Assembly: GCA_022842465.1 (NCBI GenBank)
Contig: JALHPN010000007.1
Coordinates: 26,285-90,284 of the forward strand
Direction: 5' to 3'
Source: Polyangiaceae bacterium
Lineage (GTDB): Bacteria > Myxococcota_A > Polyangia > Polyangiales > Polyangiaceae
Length of the DNA stretch: 64,000 nucleotides
Position 1 is the first letter of the stretch; every line of letters starts with the position of its first letter. Below the pieces are notes generated by a model. That model was not told the DNA's origin. It made no database searches and saw nothing but the letters and a program-made list of their open reading frames with translations. Below, piece after piece: positions 33,585-40,477 of the stretch. The translations under genes and the position numbers were made by a program.

Positions 33585-34739
33585 TCAGGCAGCCTGCGGG
33601 ATGAGGACGCACTTGGTGCAGTTGTCACGCTTCGACGCGAAGATCCGGTACGCCTCGGGCGCGTCCTCGAGCGCGAAGCGGTGCGAGATGATCCCCTTGG
33701 GGTCGACGCGGCCCGCGCGGATGTGCTCGAGGAGGTGGGGCAGGTAGCGCTTCACGTTGCACTGCGCGGCACGGATGGTGAGGCCCTTGTTCATCGCCTC
33801 GCCGATCGGCACGAGGTTCCAGGGCGGACCGTAGACGCCGATCGCGACGACGTTGCCGCCGCGACGCACGGACTGGATGGCCCACATGAGGGCCGTCGCG
33901 GCCCCTGCCTGCAGCATCGACATGCCGAGCGCGCGCTGGAGGAACGACCCCGACGCCTCGCAGCCGACGGCGTCGATCGCGACGTCGGGCCCCCGACGGC
34001 CCTCGGTGATGTCCTTCAGGTACTGCACCACGCCGGCCTTGCCGTGCTCGGTGAAGTTGATCGTCTCGACCTTCGCCCACGTGCGCGCGAGCTCGAGGCG
34101 GTACTCGAGCTCGTCGACGACGATGACGCGGCCGGCGCCCTGGAGCCACGCCGACTTGGCCGCCATGAGGCCGACGGGACCGGCGCCGAACACGACCACG
34201 GTCTCCCCCTCCGCGATGTCGCCCATCTCGGCGGCCTGATAGCCCGTCGGGAGGATGTCCGTGAGGAAGAGGACGTCCTCCTCGTGCATGTCGGCGGGGA
34301 TCTTCATCGGGCCGACGTCGGCGTAAGGCACGCGCACGAGCTCCGCCTGGCCGCCGTCGTAGCCGCCCGTCGTGTGCGAGTACCCGAAGGCGCCGCCGAC
34401 GAGGTCGTTCGACGGGTTCGAGTTGTCACAGCAGCTCGTGAGGCCGCGCGCGCAGAAGAAGCACGTGCCGCACGAGATGTTGAACGGGACGATGATGCGG
34501 TCGCCCTTCGCGAGCGACTGGACGCCCGGTCCGACCTCTTCCACGACCCCCGCGAACTCGTGGCCGAACGTCGCGCCCACGCGCGTGTCGGGCACGAGGC
34601 CATGGTAGAGGTGGAGATCGGAGCCGCAGATCGCCGTTCGCGTCACGCGAAGGACGACGTCGTTGGGGTGCTCGATCCGCGGATCGGGCTTCTCGGCCAC
34701 CTTCACGGTGGACGGTCCTCGATAGGTCAGCGCCTTCAT
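33585..34739 (-). CDS. Zinc-dependent alcohol dehydrogenase, formaldehyde-dehydrogenase-like
   Basis: The 384-residue MDR-family enzyme has catalytic zinc ligands Cys38 (AICGSDLHLYHG) and the His of TFGHEFAG, the four-Cys structural zinc loop SCGTCFFCARGLTSCC, and the cofactor motif VVFGAGPVGLMAAKSAWLQGA followed by the acidic VVDELEYRLELA that favours NAD. Length and the DLHLYHG wording fit the glutathione-independent formaldehyde dehydrogenase/threonine dehydrogenase-like branch. It would oxidise or reduce an alcohol/aldehyde pair in the cytoplasm. A sigma-54-like element lies directly upstream. Start ATG 34739. Confidence 0.92.
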   Translation of the reverse strand: MKALTYRGPSTVKVAEKPDPRIEHPNDVVLRVTRTAICGSDLHLYHGLVPDTRVGATFGHEFAGVVEEVGPGVQSLAKGDRIIVPFNISCGTCFFCARGLTSCCDNSNPSNDLVGGAFGYSHTTGGYDGGQAELVRVPYADVGPMKIPADMHEEDVLFLTDILPTGYQAAEMGDIAEGETVVVFGAGPVGLMAAKSAWLQGAGRVIVVDELEYRLELARTWAKVETINFTEHGKAGVVQYLKDITEGRRGPDVAIDAVGCEASGSFLQRALGMSMLQAGAATALMWAIQSVRRGGNVVAIGVYGPPWNLVPIGEAMNKGLTIRAAQCNVKRYLPHLLEHIRAGRVDPKGIISHRFALEDAPEAYRIFASKRDNCTKCVLIPQAA

Positions 34740-34753
34740 GAGTCCTACCGGGC

Positions 34754-34768
34754 TGCAAACGGCGCACC
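34754..34768 (-). promoter_or_regulatory. Sigma-54-like element before the alcohol dehydrogenase gene
   Basis: On the minus strand GGTGCG, four bases, TTGCA fits GG-N10-GC with a perfect -12 TTGCA and a partial -24. The GC ends 15 bases before the ATG, giving a predicted leader of 4 bases, the same distance as at the P-type ATPase gene. Confidence 0.4.
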
Positions 34769-34828
34769 GACGACGTGGTCGCCGGCAAGTCGTCGTCCTC
34801 GGGCGCGAGGCTCGACCGCGGACGTGCC

Positions 34829-35629
34829 TCAGTGGTGCGTGCCGAGCGTGACGCTGCCGTCCTCGGCGACCTGCGGGCTCGACCGCGTCGACCAGCGTGG
34901 CCCGGCCGCGAGCGGATCGGCCCAGCTCGCTCCCGGCGGCCAGACGTCGGACGCCGACTCCGTCGTGCGGGCGAGGCGCCGCGACGGATCGCACACCACC
35001 CGAGCGCCTTCGCCACGGCAGACCTCGAGGCTCTCGACGTAGAGCAGCGTCTCGTCGCCCTCGTCGGTGTGGATCACGCGTCCGAGCCACGTCGTGTGCG
35101 CCGAGAGCCAGCGGACGAGCAGCCGCGACGGGGCCGGCGCGGGCGCGGAGGTGACCTCCTCGATGCGGTGGCCGCCGGCGTGGCCGCAGCCGGGGTCGTC
35201 GTGGAGGTGCGCGTCGAAGACGACGCCGACGTCGGACCAGCCGGCGCTCGTGCGGACGAGGAGGCCGTGGACGCTCTGGGTGACGTCGGCGGCGGCGTAC
35301 TCGGCGACCTCGAGGAACGGCGGGCGGAGATCGTGGACGGGCGGGCGCGCCCCGGCGATCGTGCAGGACGGCTCGACGCCGCCGGGGTAACCCGCGTCGT
35401 CCGGCCAGGCCTGCGCGAGCGCCGGCGCGACCGCCGCGCGCTGCGCCGTGCAGAAGTCCTCCGGCGTGGCGAAGACGCCGGCCGGCGCGGCCTCCGTCAC
35501 GGAGGGGCCCGGCTCGGGCACCGGGACGACGAACGCGAGCGGCGCGATCGGGATCGCCTGTCGTGGTGTCTCGGCGCGACGACAGCCCGCGAGAAAGAGC
35601 AGTCCCGCGACGACGAGAGGAACACGCAC
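34829..35629 (-). CDS. Lipoprotein of unknown function
   Basis: GTG 35629 gives MRVPLVVAGLLFLAGC, a short signal with a good lipobox. The mature 250 residues contain a Pro-rich spacer, then a domain with several Cys (FCTAQRAAV, PSCTIAGA, PGCGHAGGHRIEEV, VCRGEGARVVCDPS) and beta-type segments. No family is recognised. The gene lies 46 bases after cheY on the same strand and could be the last gene of the chemotaxis-like operon or an independent unit. Confidence 0.65.
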   Translation of the reverse strand: MRVPLVVAGLLFLAGCRRAETPRQAIPIAPLAFVVPVPEPGPSVTEAAPAGVFATPEDFCTAQRAAVAPALAQAWPDDAGYPGGVEPSCTIAGARPPVHDLRPPFLEVAEYAAADVTQSVHGLLVRTSAGWSDVGVVFDAHLHDDPGCGHAGGHRIEEVTSAPAPAPSRLLVRWLSAHTTWLGRVIHTDEGDETLLYVESLEVCRGEGARVVCDPSRRLARTTESASDVWPPGASWADPLAAGPRWSTRSSPQVAEDGSVTLGTHH

Positions 35630-35675
35630 GACGGATCTACGCCCCGCCGCGGGGGACGATTCCGCCGACGCGGAG

Positions 35676-36044
35676 CTACGCGGCGGTCAGCTTGCGGGCC
35701 GCGGCGATGACGTGCTCCGGCTTGAAGGGCTTCATGATCCAGCCCCTCGCCCCTGCGGCCTTGGCCCGCTGGACGAGGCCGTTGTGGCCCTCGGTCGTGA
35801 GCATGACCACGGCGAGCCCCGCGCGCGCCGGCTCGAGGCGGAGGCGCTCCACGAGCTCTAGCCCCGTCATGTTCGGCATGTTGATGTCGCACACGACGAG
35901 CTTCACGTCGGGGTGCGCCTCGAGCGACGCGAGGGCCTCGACCCCGTCTGCCGCCTCGAGCACGGCGAAGCCGGCCCCTCCGAGCGCGCGGCTCACCTGC
36001 GAACGGATCGTCATCGAGTCGTCGACCACGAGAACCTTCGTCAT
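35676..36044 (-). CDS. CheY-like single-domain response regulator
   Basis: The 122 residues are one receiver domain with the acidic pair in VLVVDDSMTIR, phosphoacceptor Asp53 in LVVCDINMPNMTG, Thr in VVMLTTEG and the Lys in WIMKPFKPEHV. No output domain follows, so it should act by protein contact as CheY does. It is 17 bases behind the CheX-like gene, and together with the CheA-like kinase forms a kinase-phosphatase-regulator set. Confidence 0.93.
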   Translation of the reverse strand: MTKVLVVDDSMTIRSQVSRALGGAGFAVLEAADGVEALASLEAHPDVKLVVCDINMPNMTGLELVERLRLEPARAGLAVVMLTTEGHNGLVQRAKAAGARGWIMKPFKPEHVIAAARKLTAA

Positions 36045-36061
36045 CAGAGTCCTTCCGATCA

Positions 36062-36604
36062 TCAGAAGATGAGAAGCTCGCCCTCGACCACGGCCGCGTC
36101 CGTCAGGGGCGCCGTCATCTCGAGCGCGGGCGAGACCACCGCGTCGAAGCGGACGTGGACGACGCCCCCAGCGAGGTCGACCGCGAGGGACACCGAGGAG
36201 CTCGGCCCGAGATCGTGCGTCCGCAGGTCGATGCCGATCGCCGTGACCGGCGTCGCGACGACGACGAGCACGCCGCGAGCCGCGAGCTTGTTCTTGAAGC
36301 GGCCGAGGAGCTGGTTGGCGAGCTCCCCGAGGAGATCGCGGAGGAGCGCGTCCGACGGCGTCGACATGCCGACGTCGCTCGGCTGGAGACCGAGCGTGAC
36401 CCGCCGGCTCGCCTGGAGGAGGAGCGACCCCTTCAGCGTGTCGCCGGCGTAGCCGATCATCGCGACGACGCTCTCGCCCGCGATCGCGAGGCCGTCGCAT
36501 CGTCTGGGCTCGGCGCCGCCCCACATCTCACGCGCGGCGCCTGCGAGCGCATCGACGATGTCGTTCCACGGATCCATCGTCGTCCTTCCTTCTTCCTCGG
36601 TCAT
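36062..36604 (-). CDS. CheX/CheC-like phosphatase-domain protein
   Basis: The protein has the CheX fold pattern with LLRDLLGELANQLLGRFKNKL, containing the E..N of the CheC/CheX dephosphorylation motif, and AMIGYAGDTLKGSLLLQAS in the first half. Such proteins hydrolyse phospho-CheY. ATG 36604 overlaps the stop of the kinase gene as ATGA; ATG 36577 (MDPWNDIVDALAG), with AGGA 5 bases upstream, is an alternative start. It lies between the CheA-like kinase and cheY. Confidence 0.8.
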   Translation of the reverse strand: MTEEEGRTTMDPWNDIVDALAGAAREMWGGAEPRRCDGLAIAGESVVAMIGYAGDTLKGSLLLQASRRVTLGLQPSDVGMSTPSDALLRDLLGELANQLLGRFKNKLAARGVLVVVATPVTAIGIDLRTHDLGPSSSVSLAVDLAGGVVHVRFDAVVSPALEMTAPLTDAAVVEGELLIF

Positions 36605-38523
36605 GCGGCCTCGGGAAACACGAAGCGCAGCGTGGTCCCGAGCCCGTGCTCGCTCGCGACCGAGATCCGTCCGCCGAGAGCTCGAGTCGCCTCGAGCATC
36701 GCGCTCATCCCGACGCCGCGTCCCGAGAGCGGGGTGACGGTCCGGGCGGTGGAGATCCCGCCTTCGAAGAGCGCCGCGCGGAGGTCGGCCTCCGTCGCGG
36801 TCGGGAGCCCCTTCCGCGCCGCCTCGGTCGCGATGCGATCCCAGTCGATGCCGCGACCGTCATCGGAGATCTCGAGGACGAGCCCTCGCTCTTCGCGCTG
36901 CGCCCGGAGCTCGATGCGCCCGACGGCGGGCTTCGCCGCGGCGACCCGCTCCGCGGGGCTCTCGATGCCGTGATCCACCGTGTTGCGGATCGCGTGGACG
37001 AAGGTGGACAAGAAGGGGCCCCACGAGCGAGGGTCGAGCCGGAACGCGTCGCACACGACGTCGACGCGCACGCGCTTCTCGAGCCGCCGCGCGATGCTCG
37101 CCGCGTGCTCGGCGAAGGTCTCGAGGCGTCGCTCGAGAGGCTCGAGGCGGAGGTCGCGGACGCGCGCGCCGATCTCCTCGTGGGAGCGGCCGAGGCTCAC
37201 TGCGCGCTCGAGCGCATCGAGGGCCGGCCGGTCGACCTGGAAGGCGTCGCGCTGGGCGCCGACGAGCCTCTCGACGTCGGCCGTGAGCGCGGCCCAACGC
37301 CTGGCGAGCCCCTCGAGCTCCGCGCGCGGGATCGGGTCGCGCTCCTCGAGCGCATGGCAGAGCTCGGCGACGCGCGCGAGCCCGAAGACGCCCGCGTTGC
37401 CCTTGAGCGTGTGGAGCATGCGACGCTGGGCTGGCGCCTCCGAGACGATCCCGGAGACGAGCGCGCTCGCCTCCTCGAAGAAGTCGAGGAACGCGCGGCG
37501 ATCGGAGAGGACCTTCTCGACGAGCGACATCGTCTCGCGGCGCTCGGCGTCCGCCTTCTCGGCCGCGTGGGCGTCGGACACGTCGACGACGCACACGAGG
37601 AAGCCATGCGGGACCGGCACGTCCCCGATCGCGCGGTACGAGAGCGAGTACGTCCGTGCGCCGGACGTGAGCGTCGTCGGGACCTGGCCGAGCGCGACCT
37701 CGAGCGGGAGAAAGCCGTCGACGACCTGCTCCCAGGCCGCGCGTGCCGCCCCCGCGTAGGCCTCGTTCGTGCGACCGAGGACATCGAACAGGGTCTCGCC
37801 ATCGCGGGCCTCACGCCCGAAGCGAGCGTCGAACCACGCCGTTCGCTCCCCCGCCATCCGGCCCGTCTCGTCGATCATGACGAGGCCCTGCTCGACGTGG
37901 TCGAGCACGAGCCGCATGTCGGACTGACGGCGGCCGACCTCGGCGGTGCGGGCGACGACGATCGACTCGAGGCCGATGACGTTGTCGAAGAAGCTCCGGG
38001 CCATGTAGATCGCGCCGACGGACTCGAGCGCGACGAAGGCGGCGTGCACCGCGACGACCCACACCGGCGCGTCGTAGTTGAAGACGCTCCGCGGGAGGAC
38101 GAACCAGAGGAGCAGGTGGTGGGCGGCGACCGTCGCCGCCGCCGCGACGACCACCAGCGGATTGCCGAACACCGCGAGCATCGCGATGAGGGCGAAGAAG
38201 TAGAAGTGCATCTCGATCTGCGTCGGCCCCTGACCGAAGTGGACGAGGAGCGCGCCCATCGCCATCGCCGCCACCCCGTGGACCACGGAGATGGCGCGCG
38301 GATGGGCGACCGTCGCGGACGCGAGGACCGGCCCCGCGAGGACGAGGAGGCCGAGCGACAGCGCGAGGGCCGCCCCGGTGCCGTTGAGGAGGCCGAGGAG
38401 CCCGAGGGCGGGGACGTGCAAGGCGAAGAACGCGAGCGCGACGCGGTTCGTCTTCGCGAGGTACGCGCGCTCGAACGGCGTCACCTCGCGCGGGAGCACG
38501 AGGAAGCGGAGGAGCGACGTCAC
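36601..38523 (-). CDS. CheA-like membrane histidine kinase with HPt, lacking a CheW domain
   Basis: GTG 38523 overlaps the preceding stop as GTGA and is preferred to the much longer ORF. Residues ~25-190 hold six hydrophobic helices. A PAS-like region follows (~210-330; VEQGLVMIDETGRM, GFLVCVVDVSDAHA). The HPt domain has the phosphorylatable His371 in MLHTLKGNAGVFGL. The ATPase domain shows HAIRNTVDHGIESPAER, LEISDDGRGIDWDRI and LSGRGVGMSAMLEATRALGG as in CheA. The protein stops at TLRFVFPEAA, so the CheW-like P5 domain that couples CheA to receptors is absent; the membrane part probably replaces receptor input. Confidence 0.88.
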   Translation of the reverse strand: MTSLLRFLVLPREVTPFERAYLAKTNRVALAFFALHVPALGLLGLLNGTGAALALSLGLLVLAGPVLASATVAHPRAISVVHGVAAMAMGALLVHFGQGPTQIEMHFYFFALIAMLAVFGNPLVVVAAAATVAAHHLLLWFVLPRSVFNYDAPVWVVAVHAAFVALESVGAIYMARSFFDNVIGLESIVVARTAEVGRRQSDMRLVLDHVEQGLVMIDETGRMAGERTAWFDARFGREARDGETLFDVLGRTNEAYAGAARAAWEQVVDGFLPLEVALGQVPTTLTSGARTYSLSYRAIGDVPVPHGFLVCVVDVSDAHAAEKADAERRETMSLVEKVLSDRRAFLDFFEEASALVSGIVSEAPAQRRMLHTLKGNAGVFGLARVAELCHALEERDPIPRAELEGLARRWAALTADVERLVGAQRDAFQVDRPALDALERAVSLGRSHEEIGARVRDLRLEPLERRLETFAEHAASIARRLEKRVRVDVVCDAFRLDPRSWGPFLSTFVHAIRNTVDHGIESPAERVAAAKPAVGRIELRAQREERGLVLEISDDGRGIDWDRIATEAARKGLPTATEADLRAALFEGGISTARTVTPLSGRGVGMSAMLEATRALGGRISVASEHGLGTTLRFVFPEAA

Positions 38524-39104
38524 GGCAACCCCAGCGGATTGCGCTCGGCGCGGAGCTCCTCGGCGACGGCGCAGCCGTAGATCGGGAGCGGGACCGGCTC
38601 GGCCCCGGTCGTGGCGGCGGCGAGGATCTCGCGGTCCCTGAGGACGAGCCCCTGCTTCCTGTCCGTGTAGCCGCCGAAGTAGAGCGTGCGATCGGACGGG
38701 GACGCGACGAAGAAGACCGGTGCGCTCGCGACACCGTAGCGGGACGACAGGTCCTCGCGCGTCGTCGACGTGACCGCGATACCCCGCTCGGCGAAGCGGC
38801 GCTCGAGGACGGCATCGCGGCCGACGAGGAGGACGTGCTCGGCCACGTCGCGCGTCCGTCGGGAGAGGATCGCCTCCGCGACGCGCTGCGAGCAGCGGCA
38901 CTCGGTGAAGAGGACGTGCACGGCGAGCGCCTTCCCCGCGTCCGCAGGGCGGCGCAGCGCCGCGAGCGCCACACCCGCGCTCGACCCGGAGCTGCCGGGC
39001 AGCGGCAGGAGGTGCTGCGCGAGGAAGGTCGAGCCGACGGCCGCCGTGGACGCGAACCACAGCCCGAGCGCAACATTCCGGATCCCCGTCGAAACCTTCC
39101 GCAT
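38520..39104 (-). CDS. Membrane-anchored thioredoxin-fold protein
   Basis: An N-terminal hydrophobic anchor (NVALGLWFASTAAVGSTFLAQHLL) precedes a ~140-residue thioredoxin-like domain: ALAVHVLFTECRCSQRVAEAI places a CRC in the position of CxxC, and SSRYGVASAPVFFVAS supplies the cis-Pro region, then LYFGGYTDRK. The motif is Cys-x-Cys, not CxxC, so redox chemistry may differ or metal may be bound. It is the first gene of the operon with the CheA-like kinase, CheX and CheY, and its stop overlaps the kinase start, which suggests that it senses redox or metal for the kinase. Confidence 0.7.
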   Translation of the reverse strand: MRKVSTGIRNVALGLWFASTAAVGSTFLAQHLLPLPGSSGSSAGVALAALRRPADAGKALAVHVLFTECRCSQRVAEAILSRRTRDVAEHVLLVGRDAVLERRFAERGIAVTSTTREDLSSRYGVASAPVFFVASPSDRTLYFGGYTDRKQGLVLRDREILAAATTGAEPVPLPIYGCAVAEELRAERNPLGLP

Positions 39105-39111
39105 CCGAGAG

Positions 39112-39139
39112 GCAGAACGGTCGGAGCCGGTCGTTCTGC
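39112..39139. repeat. Inverted repeat before the thioredoxin-fold/kinase operon
   Basis: GCAGAACG (39112-39119) and CGTTCTGC (39132-39139) are perfect arms around 12 bases, beginning 8 bases upstream of the operon's first ATG. The position suits an operator or leader hairpin. Confidence 0.45.
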
Positions 39140-39159
39140 AGGTCGGCCTTTACGACCTG
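39139..39159. repeat. Second inverted repeat, adjoining the first
   Basis: CAGGTCG (39139-39145) and CGACCTG (39153-39159) are perfect 7-bp arms around GCCTTTA. It shares a base with the previous repeat and lies between the operon and the tRNA gene. Confidence 0.45.
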
Positions 39160-39188
39160 GCGTCGGTGGAGTACCACTCAGGCCGTTC

Positions 39189-39265
39189 GCGCCCGTAGCT
39201 CAGCTGGATAGAGTGGCGGTTTCCGAAGCCGTAGGTCGCAAGTTCGAATCTTGCCGGGCGCGCCA
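39189..39265 (+). tRNA. tRNA-Arg, anticodon CCG
   Basis: The 77 bases fold as a standard tRNA: acceptor GCGCCCG/CGGGCGC, D arm GCTC..GAGT, anticodon stem GCGGT/GCCGT with loop TTCCGAA (anticodon CCG), T arm GCAAG TTCGAAT CTTGC, and encoded CCA after discriminator G. It is close to E. coli tRNA-Arg(CCG) outside the anticodon arm. The anticodon stem contains two G-U pairs. No integrase or direct repeat marks it as an integration site. Confidence 0.97.
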
Positions 39266-39362
39266 GTTCGATACTCAGGCCCTGCGCCGAGGTGCGGGGC
39301 AGCGGCCCGTTCGACGATGACCGCGGCACCGGCGAGCAACAGACGGAGCGTCCGTCCCGGAG

Positions 39363-39743
39363 TCACCGCTTCTGGCAGGTGCCGACGGAGTCTGGACAGC
39401 GGTAGGTCGCGAAGCACGTGAGCCCCGGGCCGCACGCCACGTGCGTGACCCCTCCGCAGGCTTCGCCCTCTCCCGGGAGCCGCGCAGCGGAGAGTGATCG
39501 GGCGCAGCCCGCCGAACCGTCGCCGAGAGGGGGCGCCGGCGACGTCGGGACGTCGGGCCTCGGCGGCGACGTCGGCAAAGGTGGCGGCGGCGACGTCGGC
39601 AAAGGTGGCGACGGCGAAGTCGGCATCGGTGGCGGCGGCGAAGTCGGCAAAGGTGGCGGCGGCGACGCGGGCACGGCGGAGGCTCCGCAGCCGATGCCGA
39701 GACATGCGCCTGCGAGGACCGTCGCGAGCGGGTACCTAGTCAT
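39363..39743 (-). CDS. Small lipoprotein with Pro-rich octapeptide repeats and Cys-rich tail
   Basis: The signal peptide MTRYPLATVLAGACLGIGC has a lipobox at GIGC. Residues ~27-70 repeat PPPPLPTS about five times. The last 45 residues are Cys-rich (CARSLSAA, ACGGVTHVACGPGLTCFATYRCPDSVGTCQKR), a knottin-like pattern common in myxobacterial lipoproteins. The repeat probably spans the space between membrane and the folded tail. It converges on the tRNA gene; 97 bases separate them. Confidence 0.65.
   Translation of the reverse strand: MTRYPLATVLAGACLGIGCGASAVPASPPPPLPTSPPPPMPTSPSPPLPTSPPPPLPTSPPRPDVPTSPAPPLGDGSAGCARSLSAARLPGEGEACGGVTHVACGPGLTCFATYRCPDSVGTCQKR
39559..39682. repeat. 24-bp tandem repeat encoding PPPPLPTS
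   Basis: About five copies of a 24-base unit (GGCGGCGACGTCGGCAAAGG plus four bases, on the + strand) lie within the small lipoprotein gene. Copies differ at a few positions, and copy number could vary between strains. Confidence 0.7.
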
Positions 39744-39865
39744 CGGCGAGCACCTTACTCGAAGCTGCGTGGCCCCGCGGGGCTCAACGCTTGCGGCTCA
39801 GCCGCAGCCGTCGAACCGCGAGCGCGTCGCGCACGTGACACGCGGGCACGGGCTAGACTCGGCGC

Positions 39866-40471
39866 GTGGGGCTCTCGGTCTACCCTCGCGTCGACGCCTA
39901 CCTCCGGAGCCTCCCGGATGGCATCGACTCGCACCCGACGTGCGGCGAGAAGGCGTCGATCGTACACACGTGGATCGCAGCTTCGCCCCCGCTTCGCCAC
40001 GCGGAGCTCCTGCCCCCGGCCGCACGACGGCTGCTCGAGGTCCCGCCGGCCGAGTTCGTCTGGGTGCCCGTCGTGCACGCGAACGCGCTCTACCTCGCCA
40101 TCGCGGACGAGCACTTCCCGGACGACGACGCGTATGTCGCGTTTTGCCGGGACAACAACGCGACGCTCCTGAGGTCGTCCCGCTACCGGACGATCGTCAA
40201 CGTCGCCACGCCGCGCGCGTTCCTCCTCGCGGCGAAGATCGGATTTCAGCGCCTCCACCGCGGGACGACGATGGCGATCTCGCAGAGCAGCCCGTCCTCG
40301 ATCGCCATCCGCGTGTCGTGGCCGGCATCGGCGTGGCCGCGGCTGCTCGCCGCCGCGCTGGGCACGGCGTGGGAGGTCGGCGTCGAGGAGACGCGCCTCG
40401 TCCGCAGTGCGCGCACGAAGCTCGAGAGCTTTTCGGAGGTCGGCGCCGCGTACGACGTCTCCTGGACGTGA
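39866..40471 (+). CDS. Conserved-looking protein of unknown function, possibly DUF2378-like
   Basis: The 201-residue soluble protein starts at GTG 39866, just 6 bases behind a TAGACT box, with no ribosome-binding site. Order of secondary elements: helices around YLRSLPDGIDSHPTCGEKASIVHTW, a VPPAEFVWVPVVHANALYLAI strand region, FCRDNNATLLRSSRYRTIV, then AISQSSPSSIAIRVSWPASAWPRLLAAALGTAWEVG and a final strand AAYDVSWT. The overall shape recalls the myxobacterial DUF2378 (TIGR02265) family, which I cannot confirm by eye. Function unknown. Confidence 0.6.
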   Translation: MGLSVYPRVDAYLRSLPDGIDSHPTCGEKASIVHTWIAASPPLRHAELLPPAARRLLEVPPAEFVWVPVVHANALYLAIADEHFPDDDAYVAFCRDNNATLLRSSRYRTIVNVATPRAFLLAAKIGFQRLHRGTTMAISQSSPSSIAIRVSWPASAWPRLLAAALGTAWEVGVEETRLVRSARTKLESFSEVGAAYDVSWT

Positions 40472-40477
40472 CACGCT

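Noticed and set aside
39189-39265. tRNA-Arg as an integration site of a genomic island
   Set aside because: No integrase gene and no direct repeat of the tRNA 3' end seen in the window.
39559-39682. 24-bp repeats read as a CRISPR or mobile repeat
   Set aside because: They are in-frame PPPPLPTS codon repeats of a lipoprotein gene, without spacers.
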